From positions 1-64,000 of the forward strand of contig CAJNOL010000440.1 in assembly GCA_905250125.1 (NCBI GenBank): a stretch of 64,000 nt of DNA, read 5' to 3'. The stretch's first letter is position 1, and each line of letters starts with the position of its first letter. This stretch comes from Rotaria sordida (lineage: Eukaryota; Rotifera; Eurotatoria; Philodinida; Philodinidae). Position numbers and translations under genes: made by a program. Shown piece after piece: positions 25,906-39,172 of this stretch. The notes below the pieces were generated by a model. That model did no database searches and was not told the origin of the DNA. It saw only the letters and a program-made list of their open reading frames with translations.

Positions 25906-27539
25906 GTCAAATATCTCTGTGAACGTAAAAAGAAATACTTTTTGCATCCTATGGTAGAATTGATTGATTTTTCATCTAAAAGAAAACAAATCTTGGCAAC
26001 ACTAACAACTATCTATTTATACTTTCATCGGCTTCATATGATATTAAAATAAAAATTTGCCATGCGTTTTCAAACAAAAATTTGCACTATTCTGTTTCTA
26101 TTTACAAGATCATTTTCCAAGCTTCAATCCTGTTCAAAGCGAACATCAGAAAATATTCTTTCAAACACGAGAATAAAATTTCATGATCCAATCGATAGCA
26201 TAAATTTTCTAATCTTTTAATATGAGGTTCCATTATTTTTACAGAAAGCTACCTCAAAAGGAAAGTTTTTGTGGAGTTTGTTTGTTTTTTTTAAACTTCG
26301 AGATCATTAAAACGAAAACACCAACAAAAGTCAGCCACCACTCTCTTTCCTTATTTCTGAGACAGCTGCCCTAGTCTGTTCTTCCTAGAGAAACCTCTGG
26401 TGGGTCATCTAAAAAACATAAAATCCCCAATGGATCACTGGAAAATCCATCAAAAATCCACGGAAAGTCTCTAAAAACAAGGGATTTTCTGGGAATATTT
26501 CAAAGAGCCTCCACATTTGACGAAGCGGGGAGAAAAAAGCGTACCCCCTGAGAAGTCACTTTCTAGGAACTCCCTAAGGAGTATTTTTTCGTTAATTTCG
26601 AGTCTATAACAATTCTCAGTGATATTATCACCGAGCTTTAGCCCACGAAAGACAAATATGTTGTAACATAGATAGAAAGGTAGGTGGATACGTAGATAGA
26701 TAGATAGGTAGGCATGTCACTCAGTAATAATATCATTGATAAACATCATGTACTGACTTGTATATCCCTTAGGAAATTGTCCTTTATCAGGGACTACAGA
26801 GTTACTTATAGAACCACTCTCTGAACAATCCCTAGGAACTCACGATGAACTCCTTTAGAAATTTCCAGGAACTCCCTGTCGTGAGTTCTCGAGAATTTTC
26901 GTAGGAAACTCACTGGGGATTCGTTAGGGGATTTTTGACTAGGATGATGATAGATAATGAATCAGAAAGAGAAACAAGCGACCAATCGATAGTACTTTTA
27001 AGAATCATGTTTATATCCATTAATAGAGTTCTCTCAGTAATGAATATCACAATGGCTACTTCAGTTTCTTTCTGACTTCGATCATCTGATTGGTCTAAAT
27101 GTAAATTTTTCAATATACAACATTAAAAAAGTAACCCTCATTCCAGTATAATGTGATTATCTTTTGGAGAAAAAACATTTCGCATTCAATTTTTCAAATG
27201 ATTATTAGTTTTTTTAGAAAACATCGATTTATTTGTCAATCACCATCGGAAAGTTCCCAATCAAATAAAACTCGAATGTCATCTGATTTTTATTTAGTTG
27301 TTCATACAAGAACTTGTTAATATCTTTTTTTTTTATAGAAATAAATTAAATGAACAACGGAAACTAGAATGACAGACTAATCCAGAGTTATAGAATTAAA
27401 TGTATTTGAAAACTCAAAAAAAAATCAACCAATCACATAAATCAGTTGAATATAACGCTTGCTAGTAATTTTTATTTGTTAAAAAAAATATGTCATTTTA
27501 TAAGAAAAAAAAGGAATTGTTCTGTTTGAATAAGAAAAA

Positions 27540-28265
27540 CTACTTGTCTTGTCGTGTTGCACAGAGAACAATTTCTCGAATACAAACACGTTGTGGTTGT
27601 TGATATGCAAATAAAATTGAATTAGCTACATCTTCACTTTGTAAAGGTTGACCCATTGTTGTTTTCCATTCTTGATAATCATCAACAATTTTTTTTGATG
27701 TTGTATGTGATAATAGTTCAGTTTCAACAGCACCTGGTGCAATTGTAATAAAACGAACATCATATGATGATGCTTCTTCTCGAATTTGTTCTGTAAAAGC
27801 ATGAACAGCAAATTTCGTACCACAATAAACAGCATGATTAGGATATGTTTTACGTCCAGCTACAGAACTAATATCAATTATTGTTCCATGACGACGTTCT
27901 TTCATTCCTGGTAAAACAACATGTATACCATTGAGAACACCCATAATATTAACTTGTACCATTTGTTCCCATTCTTTTGGATCTTGTGTATCAGCTACAC
28001 CTAATAACATAACACCAGCATTATTGACAAGACAATCAACTGGACCAAATTTTTTTTCTGCTTTTGCTACAGCTGATTTAATTTCATCTAGATTAGTAAC
28101 ATCGACTTTTTCACAAATTGTATTTGGTAATTTTAATGCTTCTAAACGATCAAGACGTCGAGCTAATAATAATAAAGGATGACCAGCTTGAGAAAAAGCT
28201 TTTGCTGCTGCTTCGCCTATTCCTGAACTTGCACCAGTAATAACAATTAATCCTTTCTTTGACAT
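27540..28265 (-). CDS. Short-chain dehydrogenase/reductase, intronless
   Basis: This single 726-base frame encodes 241 residues of a classical SDR oxidoreductase, presumably NAD(P)-dependent; its substrate is unknown. I chose the ATG at 28265 (MSKKGLIVITGAS) because it places the Rossmann motif at the usual distance from the N-terminus; an upstream in-frame Met is less likely. Visible motifs are TGASSGIG (cofactor binding), NNAGVM, the catalytic Ser in DISSVAG, the YCGTK catalytic Tyr/Lys pair, and PGAVETEL after it. The ARRLDR stretch near residue 40 suggests NADP(H) preference. The general sequence style (VNIMGVLNGI, VLPGMKERRHGTIIDISS) resembles bacterial SDRs. It is the only intronless gene in the window, so bacterial ancestry is worth testing. 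No neighbour suggests a pathway. Confidence 0.88.
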   Translation of the reverse strand: MSKKGLIVITGASSGIGEAAAKAFSQAGHPLLLLARRLDRLEALKLPNTICEKVDVTNLDEIKSAVAKAEKKFGPVDCLVNNAGVMLLGVADTQDPKEWEQMVQVNIMGVLNGIHVVLPGMKERRHGTIIDISSVAGRKTYPNHAVYCGTKFAVHAFTEQIREEASSYDVRFITIAPGAVETELLSHTTSKKIVDDYQEWKTTMGQPLQSEDVANSILFAYQQPQRVCIREIVLCATRQDK

Positions 28266-28654
28266 ATTTATTTTTAATCTAAAACATATAAAAATTTGCA
28301 TAGAATTTTTTTGATTTCTTCGTCATCCTTTTACTGTTTTTTTTGCCTCATCATCATGAAAAAGAATGATGAATGCATACAAAGTCATGTAAATGCTATC
28401 AAATAAATACTAACAGAAAGTAAAAAATTAATTCAATGTAAAGGAAGAGAGGAAAGAAAACATAAATGTCACCTCTATAAATAGAATGATGACGACATCT
28501 GTACTTCCTTCGAGATAAATGTTTTGTCAGTATGAAAATAAAAAATGTATATGGGGCAGTCCGACAACTAATTAATGAATTTCGTGTTGGAACTATGTGC
28601 ATTATGTAGATCTTAATAAACTATGAATATATTTAAAAGAGTTTTACTTCTTAA

Positions 28655-29064
28655 GTTATTGGCATGGATACACTGCATTTTTTTAAAACAATGCTGTGAT
28701 TTTTCTCAGAAGGAACAGCCAGAAAATTAATTTTCGACCAAAGCTTTGTATAGAGTCAGGCATTATCGAGAATAGTTTATTGTGAAAGCTTCAAGTTGTT
28801 TGATTTGCTTCTACTCTGAAATGACAACATCGAATCGACCGATGTATATGAGCTGTATAAAAGACACACTGTTAGTATAGCCATATCTTAGGATAGAAAC
28901 AAGAAAAAAATCTAAAATATTCACCATAGACTATTTTCGATAATGCCGATCTCTCTATGAAAAGTTTTAAGTCGAAAATCAGTTTTTCTGGTATTTCTCT
29001 TGAGGATGACTACGACTTTGATTAAAATAATACCCTAAAAATGCAGTATCACTGCACAAGTAAC
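28655..29064. mobile_element. Foldback MITE flanked by TTAA
   Basis: The element starts GTTATTGGCATGGATAC and ends, in reverse complement, GTTACTTGTGCAGTGATAC, with TTAA directly outside both ends (28651-28654 and 29065-29068). Internal arms match too: GGCATTATCGAGAATAG on the left against GGCATTATCGAAAATAG in the reverse complement of the right arm. TTAA duplications are the hallmark of piggyBac-type integration. There is no coding capacity. Confidence 0.65.
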
Positions 29065-30302
29065 TTAAGGGCCAGAACTCTTTTCATTAGAGTCTACATG
29101 ATACATATAAAACCTCGATTTAAAAAAGCGATTAATCAATTGGACAGCTTACCTTCCAAGAAAAAAAAGTCTGCTATAGTCAATAATACACTCCATTAGA
29201 CTATCTGATGTTTTTATATCTGTATAAGAGTCAAGATAAGACAAAATAATAATAATAATAATAGAAATTCAACATTTATGAATGTACTCTCAATTATTTT
29301 ATATAGCTTGCTATAAACATGACACTATTATCTCATCTTACCTGTATACTATTGATTTGAGATAAGATGCTTGAAAAATAAAATTCAAACATATCGATAG
29401 AATGATTTCAGATAAGTATTATTTTCATCCGCCATATACTCAGAATTAACATTATAAAATATTCTAGATCAATATATAATGATATTAATAGTTCTGGTAA
29501 GCAATAGATACTATATAAAATATCAGTGATCATTTATCCTCAGCTATTATAAAACATTGTTTACACACTAAGAAAAATTCTAAATATAACCATTACATAA
29601 TATTTTCTCATTGAATAAGTCTATTGAAGAAAATTTGGAGGTTATTTTATTTTTTTTTTTTTTGTATAATAAATATTGTATACTTGACTAGAGTTCCAAT
29701 CCTATTAATAAGAATAATAGTAAAATCAAAACTTACAATTACTAGATGTTACTATTAATAAGATATAAATCCAATCATTAACAATAAAATTGACTTCAAA
29801 AATGATCAGCAATGTTAAGATTGTCATGTTTCTTCGACTTGTCTTGTTTATGTAGTGAGATAGTTTAGAACTTTTAACTAAGTCGTCTATTTTGCTTAAT
29901 TAATCATCGAATCTAAACTTGCTTATAAATGATTATATATTAAATTTTAAACACATATATTGAAAAATCAACTTTATGACTAATGTTGTTTCAATAAATA
30001 TATGAGTAACTTATAATTACATCTATTGTATCGTTATATTTCAATATTTATATTGAGAATAACTCTGATTCCTATGAATGGATCTAGACAAAATTCTTTT
30101 CTCATCATACTCTTATCACTTTCCAAACTTGCTGAAAAAATCAGTGTCCTATTGCATTCTTTTCGGTAGTTATAAGACTCGAAAGGCTTAAAATGATACT
30201 GCTATTTGATTATTGATCTAATTTTGTGGAACTCACATATATTTTCGAAGAAAATAGTGAGTGTAAGTTTTAAGTTCGAGGTTTGGCGGCTCCCCACCCT
30301 CC

Positions 30303-30645
30303 CCTTACAGACCATAGCAACGAAGAAAGAGAACATTATACACATACCCCCCCATTACAGACCATAGCAACGAAGAAAGAGAACATTACAGACAATTCCA
30401 TTACAGACCATAGCAACGGAGAAAGAGAACATTACAGACATACCCCCCATTACAGACAACCTTCCTCCCCCATTACACACATCCCATCATTACAGACATA
30501 CCCCCNNNNNNNNNNNNNNNNNNNNNNNNNNNNNNNNNNNNNNNNNNNNNNNNNNNNNNNNNNNNNNNNNNNNNNNNNNNNNNNNNNNNNNNNNNNNNNN
30601 NNNNNAACACTCCCCCCCCCCCCCCCCCCATTACAGACCTTAGTA
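30303..30645. repeat. C-rich minisatellite interrupted by a 100-base N gap
   Basis: Units of roughly 46-50 bases contain TTACAGACCATAGCAACG, AAGAAAGAGAACATTA and runs of C. The unit begins near 30305, 30355 and 30401, and shorter ATTACAGAC pieces follow. The gap at 30506-30605 is exactly 100 N and is followed by a long C run and another ATTACAGACC. The round gap size suggests a placeholder, so the true array length is unknown. The overlapping open frames are not genes. Confidence 0.85.
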
Positions 30646-31889
30646 ATTAAGGATAACAAGCGTCAGACTTTCAATTTTTTTTGAAAAATTGATCAAGTTA
30701 TAATTTTGAAAGATAATCAACGTCAGTGTTTGTGAGCTGATTAATATATATATAATAGTGCATAAGGTCTTCTGTATATATCATGGATATGTGAAACAGA
30801 TTTGTTTGCTGATTAATTTAATGATTATAATAATAAGAATGTTGAATTACGAAAAATGAATTAAAAAGAATGAAAGATAATGAGCGAATAGCAACAATGC
30901 AAAATAAAAATAGGGCGCTCTGAAACAAAAAAAAAAATTTCTGTTTTAAATGAAGAAATAAATAACAAAGTGTCGCTCTTGTCATTGACTATCAATGAAA
31001 ACAACTACAGTGTACGCGGAATTTTTCAGTTTACATATGATGTATTAGAATATTAAGATTTAAGGATATATGTGAGTTCCACATTTCAGCTCCGCAGGAG
31101 CTGCGCTAACAAGCTTTTTTCCCTCAAAAGTGGAAATTTTCTGAAAGTTTTTGCAATATTTTCGAAGAGAATGATCTAGAATATGTAAATGAAGGATTCA
31201 GATTCATCACTGGATCGTGGTCTCTAGATATACCGTTGTTACAAAACACTTTATAGAAATCGTGTCTAGCACAATCTACGTCATTTTTTTCACTTGTAAA
31301 ACAATATAAAAGTTTCGTCTTTTCATTTAACAATAGAGTACATTTTGGAATAGATTTTAATCAAAAATTATAGACTGCAACTACAATAAATCTTTAAAAA
31401 AGAATACGGAGTCTTTATTCATACACTTTTGTCCTGCTATATGAATAAAATTCTCAAGTAAATATCTCAAAGAGACGTTGCTCGTTCGACTTAAAAAATA
31501 TCTTCTTTTTCTCTAAGCATCACCTAGCTGTAGTAATAGAATGGGCTCAATCAAATTTATCGTTCACAAGTAAATCGCAAAATGTCAGCATGGACAAAAT
31601 GTCTTTTAATATACAAACAGGGCTAGAATCATTTGTATAGTATAACATTAGATTTCTTGTAATATGTACGATCTCGTTAAGCATTGCAAACTAGATGGTG
31701 ATGACAATAAAAAAGGTTATCAAACAAAACTGTTTTAATAAGTATCAACGTTTTTGATATATCTTTTGAAGAATTTGACACACACTTAGAGCTGATCAAA
31801 AGTTCTGATAACACTGCTAGTAATTTAATCGGTTACTTAACATTAAAGATTTATTGTATAAATAATGAATTCAATCAATATTATATTGA

Positions 31890-32650
31890 AATTCACAATA
31901 CATTGTGAATAGATGTAGGTGCAATACACGAAAAACTTATAACAGTATTAGAACCTAAAATTCCATCGTATCCAACAATTGCAAGATGAACGAAGCGTTT
32001 TCATGAAAGAAAAGGAGATTTAACAATGATCCATATTCAACTTATGATAATATTATAACTGAAGCTTCTCTATCTCTTATAGCATAACAGAACAAATTAT
32101 CCATGACTACTTAAATATGAGAAAAATCACATTATGTTGCGTCGTCCATTAACTCACTGATAAATACAAACAGGAATGATTTAGAACTTCTATTGAGAAA
32201 TCACCGACACTTCGTGATGAATCATAGCGATTACGTAATATGATTACAAACCAATAGAAATGTGTTTGATCAATACAGGTAAATCAGCTAATGCTAACTG
32301 GATTAATGAAGATAACTTACAAACAATTATTTTGTGTATTCTTTAAATGAAATAACCCTGTTCTTTTATATAATGCATATACAAACAAGATTATCAATAA
32401 CAACTCTAATATCGAAAAGTATCTGAAATCTTTTTTCAATGAAATATGAAAACGAACGAAAACATTAGATGCAAATGTACAAGTTTGCTTAACGATTATC
32501 GTTGACTTTATACTCATTCAATATTATTACTTATGTAACGGAAGGAGACATCAATATAATGCCATATCCGTCTTATTTGCTGGATCTGACGCTATATAAT
32601 TTTTGATTAAATAACATATCGAACGTAGCTGAACTGATTAAATAAATGAT
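31890..32650 (+). mobile_element. Mariner-family transposase fossil
   Basis: Pieces in shifting plus-strand frames follow the order of a mariner transposase: AIHEKLITVLEPKIPSYPTI and TKRFHERKGDL, IHDYLNMRKI, LTDKYKQE, KSANANWINEDNLQ, FCVFFK, NNPVLLYNAYTNKIINNNSN, IEKYLKSFFNEI, then MPYPSYLLDLTLYNF, corresponding to the family's PHPPYSPDLAPCDFW block. Several stops and frame shifts separate the pieces, so the copy is dead and old. Terminal inverted repeats were not located. Confidence 0.7.
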
Positions 32651-33988
32651 ACATAATTTTGCTTATGCAGTTTTCAAGCTAACTAATTAAAAACAACAAT
32701 TTCAAAAAATTAAATAAAATTAAATCAAAAAATATTTGTTTTATATTTTTATTTACTATTATCAGAATTTTTTTATCTATTCTAAGTATTTCTTATTTAA
32801 ATGACTCACGTTACTTAATCTTTTCCAGATAACTATGCTATCTGCTAGTGAAAGGATGTGCTACTTAGCAATATCTTCTCAGAATCAAGACCAAACGTGC
32901 TCGATAAAATAAAACGTAAATAACAGTGAATGACAGCTTTCAGATCATCAATTTTTTTTTGTAGACGAACAACTTGATCTTTCATAGATTTGCGGTTTTA
33001 TACTGATCATCATCTTTTCGTTTGCATATGTGTATATCCAGATGGTCATTCGATATAACTAAAATGTATTGTTACTAGTTTTTTGTTTATGAAACTATGT
33101 TGCTTTATTAAGATAAAATATTTTCTTATTATTATTATTATTAGAAAAAATCATTAGAATAATTACATTGAAGAAAAACATATATTACAAACTATTAAAA
33201 GGTTAATTTAGCATTATTTTTCTTGAATTTTAATGTCGATATAGATGAAAGAAAGAAGTGAGATTGACGCAGTTTCGTATTTGAATATCGGATAATAAGC
33301 GAAAAATAAGAAAAAAAATCTACGACCAATGAAGCGTACATATCTTCATGGCCATCTGTATCATAGGCAGGAAAAGGTTTCGATAACGAGAAAAACAACT
33401 GTAACTTTTGATGATAAATAAAGATTAGATTTGAAAATTATAATCATTATCACAAGAAAGTTTGTAATATTTCTTCATGTAAAGAATAATCTAGATATTT
33501 TTTTCATAATTAAACATTCACCAATCATTCTTTAGGTCATTATGATACTTATGAACATAAGACAAATATTTTCTTACATCTCATTTGTTCTGTTTAGTCA
33601 AAATAGCTTCTTACATCAATTCTGACAAAAAAAAAGACAGATACTTATCTTCTCAAAGTGACATTATATACACATGAATAGATGGTTTATCATAATATGA
33701 AATATATCATTGTAAATAAAAATAAAATAAAAAAAAGCTTTCGTTGATTTTTTTTTTGTCACTATATTATCTAAGAATATATGCATTCATTTTTATAAGT
33801 AATTACAAATATAAAATGGATTAGATAGACAATTCAATCTTTCTGTAGGTCAAATGTATATAGATACTGAATGATAACGTAAAAGATTGTATATGTTGTT
33901 GTTTTTACTTCACCCACATATTTATACGTGCTCTTATGCTGATTATTTTCTCCCATTAACACATCCTGCAGACATATCTCTTTCTCTA

Positions 33989-33991
<3 letters not shown>

Positions 33992-34019
<28 letters not shown>
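33992..34019. repeat. (CT)n tract about 70 bases upstream of the B-box gene
   Basis: A pure CT run lies 71 bases before the ATG at 34090. It may be part of the promoter or 5' untranslated region, but this is position-based only. Confidence 0.5.
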
Positions 34020-34022
<3 letters not shown>

Positions 34023-34089
34023 CTTTTGATTAGTTGATGTCTTTGGACGTACAACGTTATATCAGTTAAGATTAGATGCGTGCATATCA

Positions 34090-34247
34090 ATGGCTGCAAA
34101 AACCAAGTATTTCGATCGAATCATGTTAAGACGTGGCTTGAATAAATTTGATGCGTCATTATTATCCAATGATGGAGGAAAATATTCACCATCAATAAGA
34201 AAACTAGTATGTTATCTATTTATTTATTTGAATTTGTGAATCATAAC

Positions 34248-34281
<34 letters not shown>

Positions 34282-35870
34282 TCTTATATTAATCACTCAT
34301 TTAAATATTTAAGTATTTCTTTTTAAATCTATAAATAATTATTTAAAGATCTATTTTCGTAAAGAATTTACATAAATATGTATATCAATATATTCTTGAA
34401 ATTCAAAACATTCTTTTTCTTATTTCGAGATAAAATTTTGTACTATCGACATACTCTGAATGCCATATTATTGTAAAAAAAAAAAAAAAAGAATTAGTAA
34501 TTCATCATTTATAACAGAACAATACATTATCGATAAATTCATTAATTGATTTGTTTATTTAGCGTCAACATTACTTACATGATACTAAATGTTTAACTGA
34601 CAAAATCTTCTTATCTCCTATACAGTCTTCATCAGTAACAAAACAATTTGATAAACAAACTAGTGATCCTCAATTATCTTCATCTCATCATCATTATCAA
34701 TCATCTATTGATTTAATGGCAACATCAGTAAAGTGTGATCATTGTCAAAAACATGAAGGATTATTTCAATGTTGTCATTGTAATCAACGTTTATGTATTC
34801 GATGTTGTAATAAACATTATAAAAAGGTTACTACTGAATTTGAACATTTACATGAATTAAGTCATTGTCTTTTAATGAAAATAATTCATAAAAAACGTGA
34901 TCTTGAAAAACAAAAAGATGAAACAATTGAACAATGTCATAAATGGCGTATTGATACAATTAATATAATAAATGAAGCACATAAACTTCTTATACAAACA
35001 ATTTATGATGAATATGAAATATTAAATAAAGAATATGAATTATTTATTGATAAAGAAATGTCAAATATAAATTCTGATAAACATGAATTAATACGCATGA
35101 AAAAAGGAAATCTTAGTTCATTACTTTTATCACCATCATCAAAAATAACAACAAAAAATTCTATAAAATCAATTGATATAATAAAAAAACGTATTGAAAC
35201 ATTAACTAAACATATTAATGAAATAGAAAATTTTTCATTTCAAGTTAAATTACCTACATTTGATATTAATGATAATCTTATAATTGAATCACATTTTGGT
35301 GATCATATAAGAAGTACTAATACAACATTACAAAATGAAGATTATATTAACAATACATCATCAATTAAGTCCAAAGAAATATCTAAAAAAGTAACTAATA
35401 AAAAAAAAGAAAAAAAAAAGAAATTTTTTTCATAAATCTTCTAGGAATTTTCTACAGATTCTCAATCAATAAATTTATCATCTCAAAAATGTGATACAAA
35501 TGATTCATATCCTTCTATCAAAAAAACTATTATATTTCCATCGGATCACTATAAAATCTATTCTTCAATATCAACAAATCAATTAAATACATGTAATCAT
35601 AATCATCAAAATACACATAAATTTCATCGAACATTATCTTCTTCACTACCATCAATTGATAATACAAATCGAAATGTTCAAATCAAATATGAATCTGATA
35701 ATTCGTTAGAAGATATAGCTATTGAACAACTGATACCAATATGTGATGCACAACGAACAACAACTACTGTACCTATTCGATCATCGTCATTATTAAATAC
35801 AAATAAAGTATTTAAAAATTATCCTTCACTTTATTATCGAACTAATTCAACTCCTTCATTTATTCAATAA
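34090..35870 (+). CDS. B-box zinc-finger coiled-coil protein (TRIM-like, no RING)
   Basis: Three exons (34090-34206, 34563-35390, 35445-35870) join in phase into 456 residues. A B-box-like zinc site starts near residue 97 and runs to about 140: CDHCQKHEGLFQCCHC, LCIRCCNKHY, then spaced His residues in FEHLHELSH. A predicted coiled coil follows (about 145-210, KKRDLEKQKDETIEQC onward), then a second helical stretch (IKKRIETLTKHINEIENFSF) and a Ser/Thr/Asn-rich tail with no recognised domain. No RING finger precedes the B-box, so ubiquitin-ligase activity is not supported. The ATG used is the first in frame with the series. An AATAAA overlaps the stop codon. Many invertebrates carry families of such proteins; the function here is unknown. 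A (TA)n run lies in intron 1 (34251-34278). Confidence 0.72.
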
Positions 35871-38800
35871 AAATATTTCATTTTATTGTTGACTCTTCTT
35901 TTGTGTTTTTTTACTGAAATTCCGTTAGTTTTATATTTCAGTTTGCTTTTATTACAATTAAACAAAGAAATAATAAGAAAATTTAATTTTCTGATTAATT
36001 CCTTTTTTCTGTCACACAATCTATCTACATGATGATATATTTTATTTAATTATTATCAAATTTTTCAATTAGTATTATTTTTTTTAAATATTATTAACTA
36101 TAAGATATTAAAAGTATTCATAAAATATGAATCTTCTATTTGCATTATTTGCAAATTCTTCTCAATAATCAATATATATATATAGTTTGCTTGTTATTAC
36201 TAATCGCATCAGTAATGAATAAACAATCATTTGTTGTAATACAAAGAATTAATAAGCATTTCATAATTTATTTTTCATGATTCAGAATTTTGTCATACTC
36301 AAATGATTGTCCTTCAGTTATAATTCCGTTTCTACAAGATGTCTATTCTATAAAATTTTATTTCGTACAACTTCATTATTGATTGAACTTAATCAACTAT
36401 TAATATATTTTTTTTTGCATGATAGGTAAATACATTTTTAGTCCAATCAATAGTAAAGTTATTTTTCGAACATTCTTTTAGTATGCTGATAGCACATCTA
36501 TTCGATAGACAAAAGATTCAATGTTCGCTTCTTCGTGAAGAAAGGTTTTTCTTTCGTTTCGTTCTCTTATCATTACATCGCACTGCAACTTCGATTATAA
36601 CAAGCATTTGATTTATCAATATTTTTCGATTCTACAATAAATGTGATTGCATTGAAGTAATACACTATAGATTATGAATCCTACTATCATCAATTGAATC
36701 AGTACAAACGGTAATCTATATGAAGACTTATAAATAAAGAATATATTATACAGTTTGTAATGAGAGGACATATTTTGAAAACTAACCAATGCATAGTTCA
36801 TTTTTAAATTTCAAATAATAGTTAGTATATTGATATATAAAATTAATCAGATTTTGTATTATATTTTTTTTAATGTTAGTTTAAAAAATTTTATTATGAA
36901 ATTTTCTTTTTTTTTTTTATTGACTATTACGAATCATAACATAGCTTAAATGTACTATAAAAAAAATCATATAAATGTATATTGTTTTATGTGATGTATT
37001 GAAAGATGAATCAAGGTCTATACATTTAGATGTTTCATTTTCTTTGATCGACCTTACTCAAATCCATGTCACTTTTCATTTCGTTTGCATTGACAATATG
37101 CAAATAAACTTCACTATAGTATATTTATATATGCATAAGATGTATTTTAAAAAAGAAGAATAGATCCGAACTACTAATAGTTATAATATTGGCATGTAAC
37201 AATTTGTATCCTTCTTATTGACATATGGCAAACAACATGTAAATGAAGGTCAAAAACTAGACTATTTAAAGATATATTGTTTTTTTTTTGAAGTAGTCGT
37301 TCCATGATAGAAATGTGGTTTTGTTGTTGTCTTGTAAAGATTAGAAGTCATTTCCTTGTCTTCTATTGCTTCTTTTCTTGCTTTTTTTCTTTCTATTAAA
37401 TGCAACACACGCATCCGCATGCTTTCGTTATTAAATTTATTGTATGCGAAGGTCGTTTATCTTTTCTATTAGTTTTTGTATACGATTGTGTAGAAAAAAA
37501 AATATTCCCATTTACTTTATCTGTCAGCCAATGCTCTTCACTATAGCTGTATTCACTTACATACATAAATGTGCGCAAAAAAAATAGAGAAAACATACAT
37601 CTTTGTTGTTTTTCTTGCATTTTTTTTTGCGAATTCTTACGATGCCATTTTGACAGGGAAATGACAAGAGAAACTTGTATAGCCTATTAGAATCTTTATC
37701 ACTATATTCGTTATATTTTATGCGTATATACAATGGTTAAGTGAGTGGATATTGTATGACAAACCATAGAAAGATCAAATATCGTATGTTGAATATTGTA
37801 GATGCGGATCACATTTTTTTTTTCTATAAAGAGAAAGAGAGGCAAAAGTTTACTTTCGTCATTCACTATTGTAACATGTAGTCATCAGTTTGTTATTTTG
37901 ACCTGTCGATGAAAGTATTTCAAGATCGATCTATATATATATATATATATATATCAGGTAAAAGAAAGAAACATATATAGATAAATGCATGATATGCATG
38001 TTATTTTATTCTCTATGTTGAATGAGTATTGTTAATAGTCAACAGGATATCATAGATGTACAAAAAGGCCATATTCTATTTTGATGACAGCAACTGTTAT
38101 CAAAACACTTAACATTTTTCTTGTTATAAATATATATATATATATGGAACTAAATATTCGATTTATAATCTTTCATTTCGAGGTGATATAGTAAATAGTT
38201 CTAAACATTATTCTATATATATATACACGACCTATTAGATTATCTATTTTGTATTTTTCTTTTACACTAAACTTTCAATAAAAGAAGGGTAGGACTGACA
38301 GTATAATTAACAGCAGTCATTTAATGTACATCAATGAATATCTGATGTTGTCATCATGTCATTTCATACAACATTTATTTCTAAGTTTCTAAGTAGCTGT
38401 TAACCTTGATTTACAGCTTTGTTAGTTTTTTTTTTTATCTTTTTCTATGGATATACACACGCACACGCACGAATGTGCTTCTATTATAAAATAACCAAAA
38501 AGCATAATAAGATGTCGCTTCTTTGTATTTTTTTTCCCATTCACGTTTCTTTATAGAAACTTCTGTGATCATCATTTGATCATGTCTCTTATAATAAAAA
38601 ATGTGTCTTATCATTCGTCATATATACATATAAATGGATGTCGTTAGGTATTTTTCATTGGAATACGTTTATATACAAGCATCAGTGCAACAATCATTGA
38701 ATTGCTTACTCTTACTAGCATATATAGAATATATATAATACTGTAGAATAAAATGACGAACTGTCATTGGTCTAATTAAATCTGATACATATATATATAT

Positions 38801-39172
38801 ATTTATAAATATATTATTGTGCAAGTATTCCCTATTGCTTCCTGTACATCAACAATCAAATGAAACTTGATCTACTTTAGCCGGTCGTTGCGCATGCTGT
38901 CAATATTTACTACAATCAACCTATTCAGACATCATGTCTATGAGTATATGCTGCTTATTTTTTTTCTTTCTTTCTCTTCTACAGTCTATTACTCACTTGA
39001 ATACACTCATTCTTCTGATGCCATTTAAGTATAATGTTCTATATGAGGAACTACCCATATTCCTATACGTACAATATAAGTGTTGAATAGTGTCATCGAA
39101 GGATGTCTGACTAGTATGTAATTTAAAATGTCTATCGTCTAAATTTAGATAGAATAAAAAGTATATAAAATC
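35871..39172. other. 3.3 kb non-coding interval
   Basis: AT-rich sequence with poly-T tracts, a (TA)n run at 37931-37954 and a shorter one near 38131. I found no coding exon or mobile element. It lies between two same-strand genes and presumably holds the promoter of the Ig-domain gene. Confidence 0.5.

Larger units (their letters stand above)
24620..27539. other. Transposon-debris region
   Basis: No intact gene is present. The region holds a Tigger-like fossil at 25240-25533, a hAT-like fragment at 25744-25905, a repeat-like block at about 26390-26950 with recurring GGAACTC/GGGATTTT motifs and weakly matching inverted ends, and a short GATA-type run near 26685-26705. Confidence 0.5.
28266..34089. 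other. Repeat-rich intergenic region with assembly gap
   Basis: No intact gene was found. The region holds a foldback element (28655-29064), a minisatellite with an N gap (30303-30645), a mariner fossil (31890-32650) and a (CT)n run just upstream of the next gene. The rest is AT-rich sequence in which I see nothing. Confidence 0.5.

Noticed and set aside
26390-26950. Block with repeated GGAACTC and GGGATTTT motifs as a foldback element
   Set aside because: The inverted match between its ends is too weak by eye to define an element.
30283-30684. 133-residue frame through the minisatellite and N gap
   Set aside because: It consists of repeat units and undetermined bases.
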